Made by a program: the position numbers and the translations under genes. 64,000 nt of DNA from Barthelona sp. PCE. Taxonomy: Eukaryota > Metamonada: BaSk clade. This document shows, piece by piece, positions 37,519 to 47,189 of this stretch. Where the stretch lies: contig JAUFOR010000008.1 in the NCBI GenBank assembly GCA_040285745.1, forward strand, positions 1,054,001 to 1,118,000. The letters run 5' to 3'. The notes under the pieces are model-generated. The model did no database searches. It was not told the DNA's origin and saw only the letters and a program-made list of their open reading frames with translations. How positions within the stretch are numbered: position 1 is the first letter of the stretch; every line of letters begins with the position of its first letter.

Positions 37519-38724
37519 TTACAAATCATCCAGGGATATGCCCTGCCCATTACTCTTCCACAACTGTGAGTAATCAACCTTCTCCTCCTCTTCATTCTGA
37601 TCAGTTTTAATCGCAGTGAGATAATCATTAAAGTCAAAGTCTTTCTCACGTAACATGCTGCGAGATGTGCTCCTTGGCGCCATGGATCCGACTGACGACG
37701 AACGAGACATCCTTCTAGGTACTTTAGCACGCAAACCATTAACTTTCGCTTGCATTTTAGTGTTTAGAAGCTCTAATTTTCTTATTTTAGTCTCCATTTT
37801 TCCTTTTTCAGACATATAGGCAACTTTTTCTTGCTCTAATTCATCATTTAAACGATTATTCTCTCTCTTTAAACTGTTATTCTCTCGCCGGAATTCTTCT
37901 CTCTCAATATTCCTAGAACTACTCTTTTGGAGTTCCTTCGCCAATACTGATTTCATCTCCTTCAGTTCCTGCTGCAATAACTCACGCAAACTCCGTTCCT
38001 TCTCACACTGCCGAACAACTTTATCAAACTTTGTGTTCACATAAGCAATGCTCGCCTCCTGTCTGCTTAACTGTCCCTCTAGCACTCTACGTTGCTTGAT
38101 TGCATCAATACTGACGTCATCCAGTTCATTCACAGCCCTCTGATACTCTGTACTCCTATATTCATCGAGCGCTTTGGCATGCTCTTTTAAAACCAATAAT
38201 ACATGTGTGGTTACTTCTTTTGCGTTGTTCTCACCGTCTAGGCGGATCGCCTCTCGTAAGTTATCGCATAAATTGATGAGATCTGCCTTTTCAGTCTTCA
38301 ACTTGATGTTTTCGGATGTTATCCTTTGCATGTGCTTTAATTGCACAGATTTAGAATCTATATCCATCTTGAGCATCTCTTTTTCGTGCTGAAAGTCGGC
38401 TTTTAACGTCTCTAATTCTTCTTGAATAAGAATTGTGTGTCTAGCAAATTTGCTTTGTTCATTTAAAAGCTGCTCTTCAAGCAAACTGATCTGCCCGTCC
38501 CTCTCTGCAGTCTGTCGCGTACGGAGCATAAGCTCTTTTTGTCTTACATCGATCTGTGCTTCGGTTTCTTGCAAAATTGCCCTTAAATTTCTGTTCTCTT
38601 GTTGTAATACGTCCACCTGCTGTTGAGACTCCTCTAACTGATTCTCAACCTCACCTAGACGTTTGCGATTCTTTGTCCCCATTGTGGAAAAGGTACTATT
38701 CGATGAAGCATTATTTTTGAACAT
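37519..38724 (-). CDS. Coiled-coil protein, 401 aa
   Basis: Residues 20-335 are nearly continuous coiled coil (heptads rich in Glu, Lys, Leu, Gln), broken near residue 180 (TTHVLLVLKEHAKALDEYRS). The last 65 residues are a basic serine-rich stretch (RRMSRSSSVGSMAPRSTSR) and an acidic tail. There is no motor or known domain. Its form suits a cytoskeletal, centrosomal or flagellar structural protein; I cannot place it in a family. An in-frame ATG at residue 15 (MGTKNRKR) is an alternative start. The stop TAA is part of TGTAAATAG. Confidence 0.75.
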   Translation of the reverse strand: MFKNNASSNSTFSTMGTKNRKRLGEVENQLEESQQQVDVLQQENRNLRAILQETEAQIDVRQKELMLRTRQTAERDGQISLLEEQLLNEQSKFARHTILIQEELETLKADFQHEKEMLKMDIDSKSVQLKHMQRITSENIKLKTEKADLINLCDNLREAIRLDGENNAKEVTTHVLLVLKEHAKALDEYRSTEYQRAVNELDDVSIDAIKQRRVLEGQLSRQEASIAYVNTKFDKVVRQCEKERSLRELLQQELKEMKSVLAKELQKSSSRNIEREEFRRENNSLKRENNRLNDELEQEKVAYMSEKGKMETKIRKLELLNTKMQAKVNGLRAKVPRRMSRSSSVGSMAPRSTSRSMLREKDFDFNDYLTAIKTDQNEEEEKVDYSQLWKSNGQGISLDDL

Positions 38725-38828
38725 GAAGCACCGTTAATTCGCTACTTGGATCTGCCTTAGGATTGTAAAATTCTTCATTGGTAATCCCACGAATAATACT
38801 TTTTTACCCATTTCTTGCTTGTATAACG

Positions 38829-40004
38829 ATGAACGACTTCTATGATGAGGACAACTTCGACTACGCAATGTCAACCTCATCTGAAACTAGTTCAGTTATG
38901 CGCAAAACACCATCTTTTCTGCATGATTTGAACTCCGACCTGCAATGGCGAGAAACTGTTGAGACATTCCGTCGGATTGAGGCTGCACGAAGCAATGTAG
39001 ATAACAAAAAGCCTGAGTCTTTGAAATACCGCAAATACTCGAAGCAAAGGAAAATTTCTTACGAACAGAAGGAGCATCAAAGGCGCCTAAAGCATATGTG
39101 GCGCCGCATTGGTGACCAGGGTACCCTACAAGAGCGTAAAAAGAACAGATTTGATCCTATTGCATACCCTGTTTTGGTTCGCCGTAAGAAGAAGAAGAAG
39201 AAAGCATTGCGCACGTTAGATCCACGTCTTGAAGCCAGCAAGATGTCACCAAAGAAGCGCAAAAGACCCCGCACAGCTCAAGGCAAAAGAAAACGACCAT
39301 CAACAAGTTTGGGTTTGCGTAGACCAAAGAGCCGCAGAGACAAGCGGTCTAGGAGCAACAGCTCCTCTGTCTTTAATGATTGGGGTGTTTTTGATAACGC
39401 AGATGAGCTGTGGTTGGCCGCAGTTAATCAAATAGTGGTCAACAGATTGTACAAAGACACACAGTTAGAGGCTCTCTTTGCAGAGATCCAGATCAAGAGC
39501 AAGTTAGAGGAATACGAATTGAGAGACATAGTTGCTAAATTGCGCGTCCAGTTTGATATGCCCGCTTTCTCTGGTCGAAACAGACCTCAAAGTGCATTGG
39601 ACCACGTGCACGAGTTCTCAGACGATGAGGATATTGTTGAACAGAAAGAGGAGATGGAGGTTGTTGACTTGAGCTCAACGCATACCTCTTTATTTGAGCA
39701 TGTTAAAAACAGTAGTGAAAGGACTTCTCCCAAGCCTGAGGAGGCTCCGCAGCAACGCCCTCAGTCAAGGGATATTGATGAACTCATCAGGGAACACGTT
39801 GTCGATAAAGATGATGACACCAGCGAAGACGAAAAGGAGGAGAAGAAGGAAGAAGAAATGGAAGTGAAGGAAGTGGAAGAGCGAAGTTATAAACAACCTT
39901 CAATTTTAGAGGAAATTGTTGATCATGCTAAGGAATCTGTTTCTATGAAACGACAAGCTATTGATTTCAGTGATAGTTCAGATGAGTTTTATGAGGATGC
40001 CTAG
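38829..40004 (+). CDS. Unrecognised basic protein with acidic tail, 391 aa
   Basis: Residues 60-180 are very rich in Lys/Arg (PKKRKRPRTAQGKRKRPSTS and similar), with several nuclear-signal-like clusters. A short folded-looking helical segment follows (about 190-250, ELWLAAVNQIVVNRLYKDTQ), then an acidic Glu/Lys-rich region (265-370). No known domain is recognised. It is probably nuclear or nucleolar by composition. The frame is open back to a TTG at 38778, but the ATG at 38829 is the first Met. The stop is TAG with AATAAA about 20 bases on. Divergent from the coiled-coil gene by 104 bp. Confidence 0.7.
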   Translation: MNDFYDEDNFDYAMSTSSETSSVMRKTPSFLHDLNSDLQWRETVETFRRIEAARSNVDNKKPESLKYRKYSKQRKISYEQKEHQRRLKHMWRRIGDQGTLQERKKNRFDPIAYPVLVRRKKKKKKALRTLDPRLEASKMSPKKRKRPRTAQGKRKRPSTSLGLRRPKSRRDKRSRSNSSSVFNDWGVFDNADELWLAAVNQIVVNRLYKDTQLEALFAEIQIKSKLEEYELRDIVAKLRVQFDMPAFSGRNRPQSALDHVHEFSDDEDIVEQKEEMEVVDLSSTHTSLFEHVKNSSERTSPKPEEAPQQRPQSRDIDELIREHVVDKDDDTSEDEKEEKKEEEMEVKEVEERSYKQPSILEEIVDHAKESVSMKRQAIDFSDSSDEFYEDA

Positions 40005-40030
40005 CATTTGCTGTTTATTTAATAAATCAA

Positions 40031-40621
40031 TTAATGTCTACTCCTTCTCTTTGCACGGCTCCTCCTCTTCTTCTTCTTCTTAGGGTTCCTCTTGTGTAAA
40101 TCTTCCTTATATTTATCAAATTTGGATGCGACAAAACTACTTGCACCTGCATCATCCAAAACAAAATCAACTAAATTTTTCTTTTTATGACGATTTAGTA
40201 TAGCATCGCTCTTCTGTGTAAGTGATCCGTCTATATCCTGACCAATTGCAAAGAATTTTGAAGTTTCATGGACACCACTTCGAATTCTAAAGTGTCTTCT
40301 GTCTTTGTTGAGTAATGATTGGTGCTTGAGGATGCGCATTTCCTGCTCTAGTTCCTTTGTCATCTTCTGTGACTTAAAATTGAACCATTTAGGACCTGCA
40401 CACCGTTCATCCTCTGCTGCTTTCCTCTCCAGCTCTTTTTCAGTGTACTTCTTTGGCAGAGGCTCGGCCTTTAGCACCTTCTTAGTATCTGTAAGTGCTT
40501 TTGATGACTCATCGTCAGAATCGTCAAATTTCTCCTCAAAAGCGTACGGATCAAAGTATAAATCGTTCTCTTTCTTCGTAGCTAGCTCCTTTGAGACAAG
40601 CGATAGCAGTTTTGTACTCAT
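40031..40621 (-). CDS. FCF2: FCF2 pre-rRNA processing factor
   Basis: This 196-aa protein contains the Fcf2 domain at about residues 75-185: GPKWFNFKSQKMTKELEQEM, RILKHQSLLNKDRRHF, TSKFFAIGQDIDG and RHKKKNLVDFVLDD. It ends in a lysine/arginine tract (KKKKKRRSRAKRRSRH), a nucleolar-type tail. Fcf2 (DNTTIP2 in animals) works with Fcf1 and Faf1 in the small-subunit processome, in early cleavage of 18S pre-rRNA. The frame opens four codons earlier with TTG; the ATG at 40621 gives the natural N-terminus MSTKLLS. Its stop is 26 bp from that of the convergent upstream gene. Confidence 0.88.
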   Translation of the reverse strand: MSTKLLSLVSKELATKKENDLYFDPYAFEEKFDDSDDESSKALTDTKKVLKAEPLPKKYTEKELERKAAEDERCAGPKWFNFKSQKMTKELEQEMRILKHQSLLNKDRRHFRIRSGVHETSKFFAIGQDIDGSLTQKSDAILNRHKKKNLVDFVLDDAGASSFVASKFDKYKEDLHKRNPKKKKKRRSRAKRRSRH

Positions 40622-40789
40622 AATATTGCCCAAAAACAGAGAAAAAGTATAATATCAAACTACACCTTTCTGACATTAGTTATATCCTAAGAGTGCTTTA
40701 AATGGTCACTTAGAACCAATTACCACACTTTAAATTGCACTGCAGCATAAATTGAAGAAAAAAAGCATGCAGGTATTTGATTTTACTAT

Positions 40790-41227
40790 TTACACTTGAG
40801 ATACGGAAGGGCTCTCCTCTGTTGTGTTAAGAGAGTGAGAAGCTTGTGCATCTAACAATTCCCTAATACGTTCAGCTTCTTGATCAATCCTAATACGCTC
40901 TTGATGTCTATGTTCTCTGATCTCAGAGCTATATCTTGACTTTGTTATACCCAGAAAACTGCAAATTTTACCTCCAGTCCAATAAGCAGCGTTATATCCC
41001 TTTCTAAGTACTTTATATGCAATGTCGCGCTTTCTACGAACAGGACCCTCGCCGAATCCGTATGGGACATCAGCGAAAAGTTCGTCTGCCTCAAGTTGAA
41101 GCTCGGATTTTGGTACAGGTGGTAAATCTGGAACTGTCCCCCGCCTGGCAATGATTGCAGGCTGTGATTGATGACTTATGGCAGGTGCTGATTCATGCAA
41201 CTCCTCATTTATGGTATTGTCAGACAT
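40790..41227 (-). CDS. FAM177-family small protein
   Basis: This 145-aa protein carries the FAM177 core at about residues 75-120: KGYNAAYWTGGKICSFLGIT followed by KSRYSSEIREHRHQE, matching the GEKLADFFGITSPKYQYAID pattern of animal FAM177. The N-terminus (residues 1-40) is low-complexity and the C-terminus a short charged helix and Ser/Thr tail. FAM177 proteins are small, Golgi-associated proteins with little known biochemistry. TTTTCAGCC lies 5-12 bases upstream of the ATG. The stop TAA is within TAAATAGTAAA. Confidence 0.78.
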   Translation of the reverse strand: MSDNTINEELHESAPAISHQSQPAIIARRGTVPDLPPVPKSELQLEADELFADVPYGFGEGPVRRKRDIAYKVLRKGYNAAYWTGGKICSFLGITKSRYSSEIREHRHQERIRIDQEAERIRELLDAQASHSLNTTEESPSVSQV

Positions 41228-41527
41228 TGGCTGAAAAGGGTAAGATATTCAGAAACACCATTTAAGAAAATTACACCTTAGCCTTCTTCCGTTAGAGCAT
41301 TTACTTCTTAAATTCACCATACACAAAAACATAATTACTTAAAACAAGGAAAATTCAATTATCATTTTTCCCAAAACAGTATCTTACTTGCAACCCTGCT
41401 ACCATTCTCTAAAAACTGATTTGTGCAGTGTAGTCTGTTTATTCTTTACAAATATTCACAATTTCAACTTTGTCGATTTTATCCCTTTTCTTTCTTATTA
41501 AATGCATTTTACACTTGTTAAAAGGCC
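41228..41527. other. Divergent intergenic region
   Basis: This 300-bp AT-rich spacer lies between FAM177 and the polytopic membrane protein. TTTTCAGCC faces the FAM177 ATG. No ORF or RNA gene seen. Confidence 0.5.
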
Positions 41528-43786
41528 ATGTGTATAACAAAAACTGCGCCATTCATATTGTTTCTTTTACTGTCTAGTTATGCTTTGGGAATGCCTTGTA
41601 GTACTCTCAATCAAAGGGTACACGTTCCAGAAAACAGGATGGTGGGCTTTATAGGGTTCCCTATAACTGTTTTAACAACAGAAAACAGCAATAAGACATT
41701 CAATTTGACACTGCTTTTAGCAAATCCTAACCACAACTTAACATTGAAAGTTAATTCTATAGGAACGTATTATCTGTCGCCGAAAGTTGCCGGTTCATAC
41801 GATGTTGGGCTGGTACTGCCAAACGGTGAAACCTGCATGCAGGAAGCAGTTACTGTCATCGACCCATACTTCACACACGCGCTAACACTTGCAATACCAC
41901 TGTTTTTCATCATGGCGATGTTTGCTGTCGTTGAATTTTCTGAAGAAAGACAATCACATTTGTATGTTTTCTGTTACTCAATAAGACGGTTCATGCTATT
42001 TGTTTTGGATGCTTGGATTTTTACGTTTGTCCTCATCATCTCGATGGGAAGTATCTTTAAGAATGCAGCAACTTTGAAAACCAATTTATTCATCACAATG
42101 ACCAAGTTTTTCAATTTTTTCCCTGACGCATCAGGTCAGATACTCTTGAATATGTTACATTTTGCATTCAAACTTTTTGATAAATCAAAGGATTTTGCTG
42201 AAAACTACATGCTAATCAATTGGATTGTGCTCTTGCTGCTACTATTCCTCAGCATTGCATTTATAATATTTTGGATGCGACTTGTATCTATCCCTTATCA
42301 CAGATCCTCGTTTAAGGTTACATTCAAGCTATTGGTGCTTCGACTGGCTATGTTCAGCAGCTATTCAATAATGGTTTTGATTTACAGCAATAGTACGCAT
42401 ATGTTCGAAAAAGCACTCTTGCAGGTATTAGGAATTACATTATTCTTAGTAATATACTTTGTGCAGATGGTATGGATGCCTGTTTTGAACAGAAAAGTTA
42501 TTTTGGAAGAGCTACCGGAACTCGAACGTAGAATCCTGGTAATTCATGATTTTTATGTCGACACTGAAACGAAAGATCTGTTTACAATCCAGAATATTAA
42601 TCGAATTGCAGCGAAAATAGACTATGCAGTCGATTTCACACAAACTACCATTAAGCAAAAATTTAAAATGTCGGAAAGAACAGCAGAATTATCAAGGAAC
42701 CAGCTCAAATCACTCTTCGGTATCCCCTCCAACAATGACCTAAGAATTTTAAAGTACTTAAGAGAACTTATTTTGCTAAGAAGGTTCAGGAAACATCATA
42801 ATTTACGGAATGCTCCTGTTGGAATGGATCAAATCACATACCTTGAAGTCAAGGCCTTGCGGCGCATGATTATGGACTTTGAGGCACAGCATCAGCGGTT
42901 CCAGTCCGTTTTTTTTTACTTTACACCAATTTATCTTTTTCGTCTTTTTCACTCAATAGCGTGTCGTCTCGGACGTGCAGCTGTTGGAGGTAAGTTGTTT
43001 ATTCATAACGTCATAGACCCTAAAGCAAGTCGAGGCCTGGGTCTGAACAGCAAGTTTTTTCAATCTCGAACGATTTTTTTCATGAGTCTCTGTTTTCTTA
43101 TAGTTGAGTTTTTCGTTGTATTCTCGTTTTTCGTACAATCTGACTTTGCCCTTGTTATTGTTTTCCTGTATAATCTAATGTGGATTATACCAACAGTCGT
43201 GGCTGTGAAAGAACACAAAAAACAAACGCTTTCTTCCTGGAGTAGTTTCGTAGCACTCCATCAGGACCTGAAGACCAGCGCGGGCCTCGCCGCTGTTTCT
43301 GTTATCCAGCGTTCTTCATCTTTCTTGGACAGCTATCTTCGCGTCAGCGGGAGTGAGCATCATTCACCAACCACTAGTAGACCTGCTTCACGTCTTGAGT
43401 CAATCGCGGACGAAGTGCACTGGGCTGAAGGTGAAGATTGGTCGATAGGAAGCGCTTCTGAGATGTCAGATATAAACCCTGAAGTAGTGGAGGTTGCTGA
43501 GAATTTGGCAACTACGCTTGGATGGCATGATGAGGGTACCGTCAAGGAGCTTGCACATGGATTACAACGGTCCTCAAGTAGATTAAGTGACAGAATTGAT
43601 GAAACAGGAAGATCTTATGAAATTGGAGAATGCGCAGTTGAATTTGAAGAATTTCTGCAAACTATGCACACTAATCGTAGCAACGTGTCAGAATGTGCAT
43701 ACGATAGTGACCTTAGTTATACTGGAACTGGATTTACTATCAACTCTGATATTGAGAGTGATTTTAATTTTTCAGATATAATGTGA
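41528..43786 (+). CDS. Unrecognised polytopic membrane protein, 752 aa
   Basis: A signal peptide (residues 1-20, APFILFLLLSSYALG) precedes an approximately 95-residue luminal domain with several N-glycosylation sites (NKTF, NLTL), then several membrane helices: about 117-137, 155-180, 228-255, 275-295, 300-325, and a later pair at about 515-560. Between them is a roughly 120-residue charged, cytosolic-looking loop (330-460). The last 180 residues are acidic, serine-rich and without helices in the membrane. It is divergent from any receptor or transporter I know. Stop and start fit with neighbours: its stop is within 2 bp of the convergent C45 hydrolase stop. Confidence 0.72.
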   Translation: MCITKTAPFILFLLLSSYALGMPCSTLNQRVHVPENRMVGFIGFPITVLTTENSNKTFNLTLLLANPNHNLTLKVNSIGTYYLSPKVAGSYDVGLVLPNGETCMQEAVTVIDPYFTHALTLAIPLFFIMAMFAVVEFSEERQSHLYVFCYSIRRFMLFVLDAWIFTFVLIISMGSIFKNAATLKTNLFITMTKFFNFFPDASGQILLNMLHFAFKLFDKSKDFAENYMLINWIVLLLLLFLSIAFIIFWMRLVSIPYHRSSFKVTFKLLVLRLAMFSSYSIMVLIYSNSTHMFEKALLQVLGITLFLVIYFVQMVWMPVLNRKVILEELPELERRILVIHDFYVDTETKDLFTIQNINRIAAKIDYAVDFTQTTIKQKFKMSERTAELSRNQLKSLFGIPSNNDLRILKYLRELILLRRFRKHHNLRNAPVGMDQITYLEVKALRRMIMDFEAQHQRFQSVFFYFTPIYLFRLFHSIACRLGRAAVGGKLFIHNVIDPKASRGLGLNSKFFQSRTIFFMSLCFLIVEFFVVFSFFVQSDFALVIVFLYNLMWIIPTVVAVKEHKKQTLSSWSSFVALHQDLKTSAGLAAVSVIQRSSSFLDSYLRVSGSEHHSPTTSRPASRLESIADEVHWAEGEDWSIGSASEMSDINPEVVEVAENLATTLGWHDEGTVKELAHGLQRSSSRLSDRIDETGRSYEIGECAVEFEEFLQTMHTNRSNVSECAYDSDLSYTGTGFTINSDIESDFNFSDIM

Positions 43787-43787
43787 T

Positions 43788-45791
43788 TTAATTTTTTTCT
43801 GCTAAAGTCAAGGCGATGTTGCGTAGTGAACCGAGCCTTTGAGCCTCATCATTAAGTAAACTATCATATTGGAGATTGGACAATTTCCTAAAGAAACGTT
43901 TCGCCTCTCTGCAATATCCTAAGGCTGTCTCAGCATCCCTCAAAGGGAAGAGAGCTGCGTTGGCTGCCATGGAGCATAGCAAAATGCGGTGGTAGATAAG
44001 GGGTGTGCTGTCCAACCCGAATTCGCATATCTCAATAATACGTTTGCTTGTGGCCGCAACAGGTAAGAACTCGTTCTTGTATACGGTGAGCAGCTTCGCG
44101 TACGACTTGCACACGAAGGGAGAAACATCGTAATGCTTTTTGTACACTGAATCATAGAAAGCTACAATTGTGTCGAAATCAACACCAAACTCCGTTTCGA
44201 AATCCTGAGGCTTAACAAAGCGAGATGTGTTTGACCAGTGCACGTTTGTCGGGAAAAGTCTGTTGTCTATGTAGTGCAAATGCATAGGCGTGTCACCTGT
44301 CAGCCCCATTCTGATAACCTGAGATGTCTCCAACAACAAATCCCACAGGTTGGCCTCCTCCTGGAACTCCACTATGCGGTCCCTCTTAATGGCAGCCAGA
44401 ACATCAGGCTTCACCGACTCAGTGGCTAACGTATGCTCCCCACTTAACATATCGAAGCAAAGAACGGGGTGCACGCCTGCATAACACCCACCGCCTGCGA
44501 CGTAGACGCTGTTAGAGCACGGGTCGAACACTACTGTCTCAAGCGTCAGTTCAAAATTGATTGTTTGGTAATACGGCAGAAGACCGCTCGAGTTGTTGTA
44601 CATTGTAGTGTCGCCTAAACAAAGAAACATGTCCCGAACAACGGGATCTCCTTCCCACTCACAGCCTGCGCGAAGCTCTGCTATTTTCTCAGGAGAGATA
44701 CGAGGTGGTTTAAAAATATTTTTGATTGATGGTAGATTGCACTGCTCTGCGTCGGAAAAATAACGGCCCTCCTCAAAGACAAGGGGCTCAAGTGTGTACC
44801 ACCGCCTGTTTCTGGCCTCCACGTGATGCGAAAACGACTGAAATCCCCAGCAATCACAAGCCAATTCAGAAGTCGCAAAACTATTCGTCGCGAAAATGTC
44901 GCTCTCCTCAAGTTCTAGCCATCCACGGCGCTGCCCGTAGATCTCCACGAGGAACCCCTCGGTTTTGTCAACAACAGAAACCATCCAACCATGCATAGAA
45001 TTTGGGTCTCGTCTTAACCACTCACGTGCTGACCTGACATTGTCGCACTGCTCCACGACCTCGCGCAGTGTCCACATTATGCTGCCTGGATTCGTATTTC
45101 CACTGTTGGCGTTGCACACATTTGCAGTCACACACAATCCATACTCATTAAAGCCATGCAATGCGCCTGGGTAGCCCATGAAGCCTACGGTACCAAACTT
45201 GCGGCCCATGACGTTGTAAAAAACAATGCAGGCGAGGCGGGAGCCAATAATATTTGGTGTGAAATCCAAATTATGGCCTAGGTAACGCTTGTCACCTCTC
45301 TTGGTAAGAACTGCGGAGCAGCCGCACTCGGGGGTCGTCCTGCTCATCATCTCACCAAGAGAAAGCATAAAGAGCATGTGCCTTGGTAATTCTGTGGCTG
45401 CAGCTATGCCTCTGAGCTCCTCCCTGTGGTTAGGGTGCAGCAAATTGTAGATCTTGCGGCATTTCATCCTCAAATATATAGGACCAGCGATAGATGCAAC
45501 AAGTCCCATCGCTCTTAGCTGTCTGCGCAGCATTAAGTGCAAAAAATCTATCATAGCTTCAAGTTCTGGCTTGAAAAGCATACCATAGTGGTATCCTGCG
45601 TCGTAAAATGAGTCTAGTGGTTGTAGTTTGCAAACAGCAACTCCATTTATGTTTTCAACTACTGAGCCCTCATATTGTCTGCGAGAGAATCCTCCCAGCC
45701 TGTTAAGCAAGCGTTCGACGTAATTCTTATTGAGTAAAACCATAATAATAGAGATAATTGTGAATACAGCCATAAGTGTATTTTCATGCAT
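43788..45791 (-). CDS. C45-family Ntn hydrolase (acyltransferase/ceramidase-like), membrane-anchored
   Basis: This 667-aa protein has an N-terminal hydrophobic helix (about residues 6-21, LMAVFTIISIIMVLL) and then the peptidase C45/AAT fold: CGCSAVLTKRGDKRYLGHNL, with Cys158 the likely N-terminal nucleophile after self-cleavage, followed by GTVGFMGYPGALHGFNEYGL, CVTANVCNANSGN, and TEGFLVEIYG. Members include penicillin acyltransferase and acid ceramidase-like amide hydrolases. The C-terminal 230 residues extend beyond the usual C45 domain. The substrate cannot be read from sequence. An ATG at 45791 is used because the longer frame starts with TTG at 45824. TTTTCAC lies 19-25 bases before that ATG. 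Its stop TAA is in TTAAAT. Confidence 0.82.
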   Translation of the reverse strand: MHENTLMAVFTIISIIMVLLNKNYVERLLNRLGGFSRRQYEGSVVENINGVAVCKLQPLDSFYDAGYHYGMLFKPELEAMIDFLHLMLRRQLRAMGLVASIAGPIYLRMKCRKIYNLLHPNHREELRGIAAATELPRHMLFMLSLGEMMSRTTPECGCSAVLTKRGDKRYLGHNLDFTPNIIGSRLACIVFYNVMGRKFGTVGFMGYPGALHGFNEYGLCVTANVCNANSGNTNPGSIMWTLREVVEQCDNVRSAREWLRRDPNSMHGWMVSVVDKTEGFLVEIYGQRRGWLELEESDIFATNSFATSELACDCWGFQSFSHHVEARNRRWYTLEPLVFEEGRYFSDAEQCNLPSIKNIFKPPRISPEKIAELRAGCEWEGDPVVRDMFLCLGDTTMYNNSSGLLPYYQTINFELTLETVVFDPCSNSVYVAGGGCYAGVHPVLCFDMLSGEHTLATESVKPDVLAAIKRDRIVEFQEEANLWDLLLETSQVIRMGLTGDTPMHLHYIDNRLFPTNVHWSNTSRFVKPQDFETEFGVDFDTIVAFYDSVYKKHYDVSPFVCKSYAKLLTVYKNEFLPVAATSKRIIEICEFGLDSTPLIYHRILLCSMAANAALFPLRDAETALGYCREAKRFFRKLSNLQYDSLLNDEAQRLGSLRNIALTLAEKN

Positions 45792-45809
45792 GTCAGCGAG
45801 AATTTTGTT

Positions 45810-45816
45810 GTGAAAA
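45810..45816 (-). promoter_or_regulatory. TTTTCAC initiator-like box before C45 hydrolase
   Basis: Minus-strand TTTTCACAAC, about 19 bases before the ATG at 45791; it falls inside the frame that a TTG start would include, so it supports the ATG start. Confidence 0.4.
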
Positions 45817-45917
45817 CTCACCAACTATACGAGAAATTGACTGTCATGAAGTAGCAGTTCTATATCTCTTTTCTCATCCATTCAATCACATAGGAACATT
45901 ATTTTCCTTCCCTTGTG

Positions 45918-46253
45918 ATGTTTGGCGGAGTTACTTCACAATATGAGCAGATGTTGGCTCTAACATTCAGTGGGAGTAGTACAGAAGATTCAAGGGCATA
46001 TTTTGATGAACCAATAACTCCACAAGAAGCTTTTCGAAACAGAAACCAGCTCTTTGCCACAGAACTTAACGATTCAATAGTAGGCCTGCCTCATACACAT
46101 GTAATGGATTTTTCCATGCCACCTTCTTCCCCTGATTTAGATTTGGATCCCTTGTCTGACATAAGTGGAAGAACAACCCCCTCCTTGCCAGGAACTGCCT
46201 CTTTAACTAGTGTTCTTTCCTTGGTTCCGGATTTTTCTGAACTTCCGAATTAG
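45918..46253 (+). CDS. Small ORF, 111 aa, unrecognised
   Basis: No domain is recognised. The protein is acidic and rich in Ser, Thr, Pro and Asp (PPSSPDLDLDPLSDISGRTT), with no membrane helix. It lies between two convergent/divergent neighbours, starts after an AT-rich leader and ends with TAG, with AATAAA about 45 bases on. Length and composition leave real doubt whether it is expressed. Confidence 0.45.
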   Translation: MFGGVTSQYEQMLALTFSGSSTEDSRAYFDEPITPQEAFRNRNQLFATELNDSIVGLPHTHVMDFSMPPSSPDLDLDPLSDISGRTTPSLPGTASLTSVLSLVPDFSELPN

Positions 46254-46318
46254 TATATCATGTTTTTGTGTTTACTACAATATATTCGTTGGTCTATAAT
46301 AAAGCATTAATCTCTTTA

Positions 46319-47095
46319 TTACTCTAATACATTCCCAAATCTCCTTCTTAAGTAAGTTTCCCACTCAATATGAACATGGTTCTGCTGAAAATTGACTGTC
46401 AACTTCACATTATTCTCAAGTCTATCTGAAATAACCAAAAGCATAGCTGAGACGTCAATATACTCATCTGTAGGATTATTATCCGTTTCCATTTGTTTTA
46501 TCCAATCATTTAATAGCAAAAACTGCATGTACTGTGCTAGTAACCTTTGATCATCGTTTCTACATAGTATTTCCAATCTTGATAGATGTATAAATGCGTT
46601 CTTATGTCGGTCAACTAATGATGAACGCAAAAAAATTTTAGCCAGCCTTTTCAAGTTTTCGGGCTTCTCTGGCTCTCCACACATAGCTAAAACATTCTTC
46701 TGCGCCTCCATGGCCATGTCTATCATGCTTCTTTCGCAGTACACGTCCACAATGAACTCCAGAACAGGGAGGGATGTTGGGTACTTCTCAATAAAACCCT
46801 CCAAAATCTTCAATGCATCCATGGGCTGTTCATTTAGACACAGACACTTGTATAGGATTATTACAAATGTAGGATGAACGTTTTTACGCATATACTCACG
46901 AGTTTTTTCAGCTACTGCGAATGGAGGCTGTGTTGCAAGCAAAAAATTTAAGTGTACAATCTGAACTGAGACATTTTCGGGTGCCCGCTCAAGAAGAACC
47001 TGCAAATTGCGATGACAGGCTTCAAAATTTTTTGTCTCAATATGTCGAGTGGCTGTAGCCACTAACGCTTCAATTTGCCCATCAACTGTGGCCAT
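46319..47095 (-). CDS. TPR-like protein, 258 aa
   Basis: The protein is an array of paired helices typical of TPR repeats (HIETKNFEACHRNLQVLLER, YKCLCLNEQPMDALKILEGF, DVYCERSMIDMAMEAQKNVL), spanning residues 5-200. Family placement is open; EMC2 and coatomer epsilon were considered but no signature stretch matches. The stop reads TAATAAAG. A TTTCAC box lies about 30 bases before the ATG. Confidence 0.7.
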   Translation of the reverse strand: MATVDGQIEALVATATRHIETKNFEACHRNLQVLLERAPENVSVQIVHLNFLLATQPPFAVAEKTREYMRKNVHPTFVIILYKCLCLNEQPMDALKILEGFIEKYPTSLPVLEFIVDVYCERSMIDMAMEAQKNVLAMCGEPEKPENLKRLAKIFLRSSLVDRHKNAFIHLSRLEILCRNDDQRLLAQYMQFLLLNDWIKQMETDNNPTDEYIDVSAMLLVISDRLENNVKLTVNFQQNHVHIEWETYLRRRFGNVLE

Positions 47096-47123
47096 TTATG
47101 ATACAAAATAATTTAAAACCAAA

Positions 47124-47129
47124 GTGAAA
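47124..47129 (-). promoter_or_regulatory. TTTCAC box in shared TPR/FCP1 promoter
   Basis: Minus-strand TTTCACTTTGG within the 94-bp spacer between the divergent TPR and FCP1-like starts. It sits about 30 bases from the TPR ATG. Confidence 0.35.
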
Positions 47130-47189
47130 TGGAGAAAAGTAGCGAAAACAATTTTAAAGGAGTGTTTTCCATTTCTGTACCCAATACAT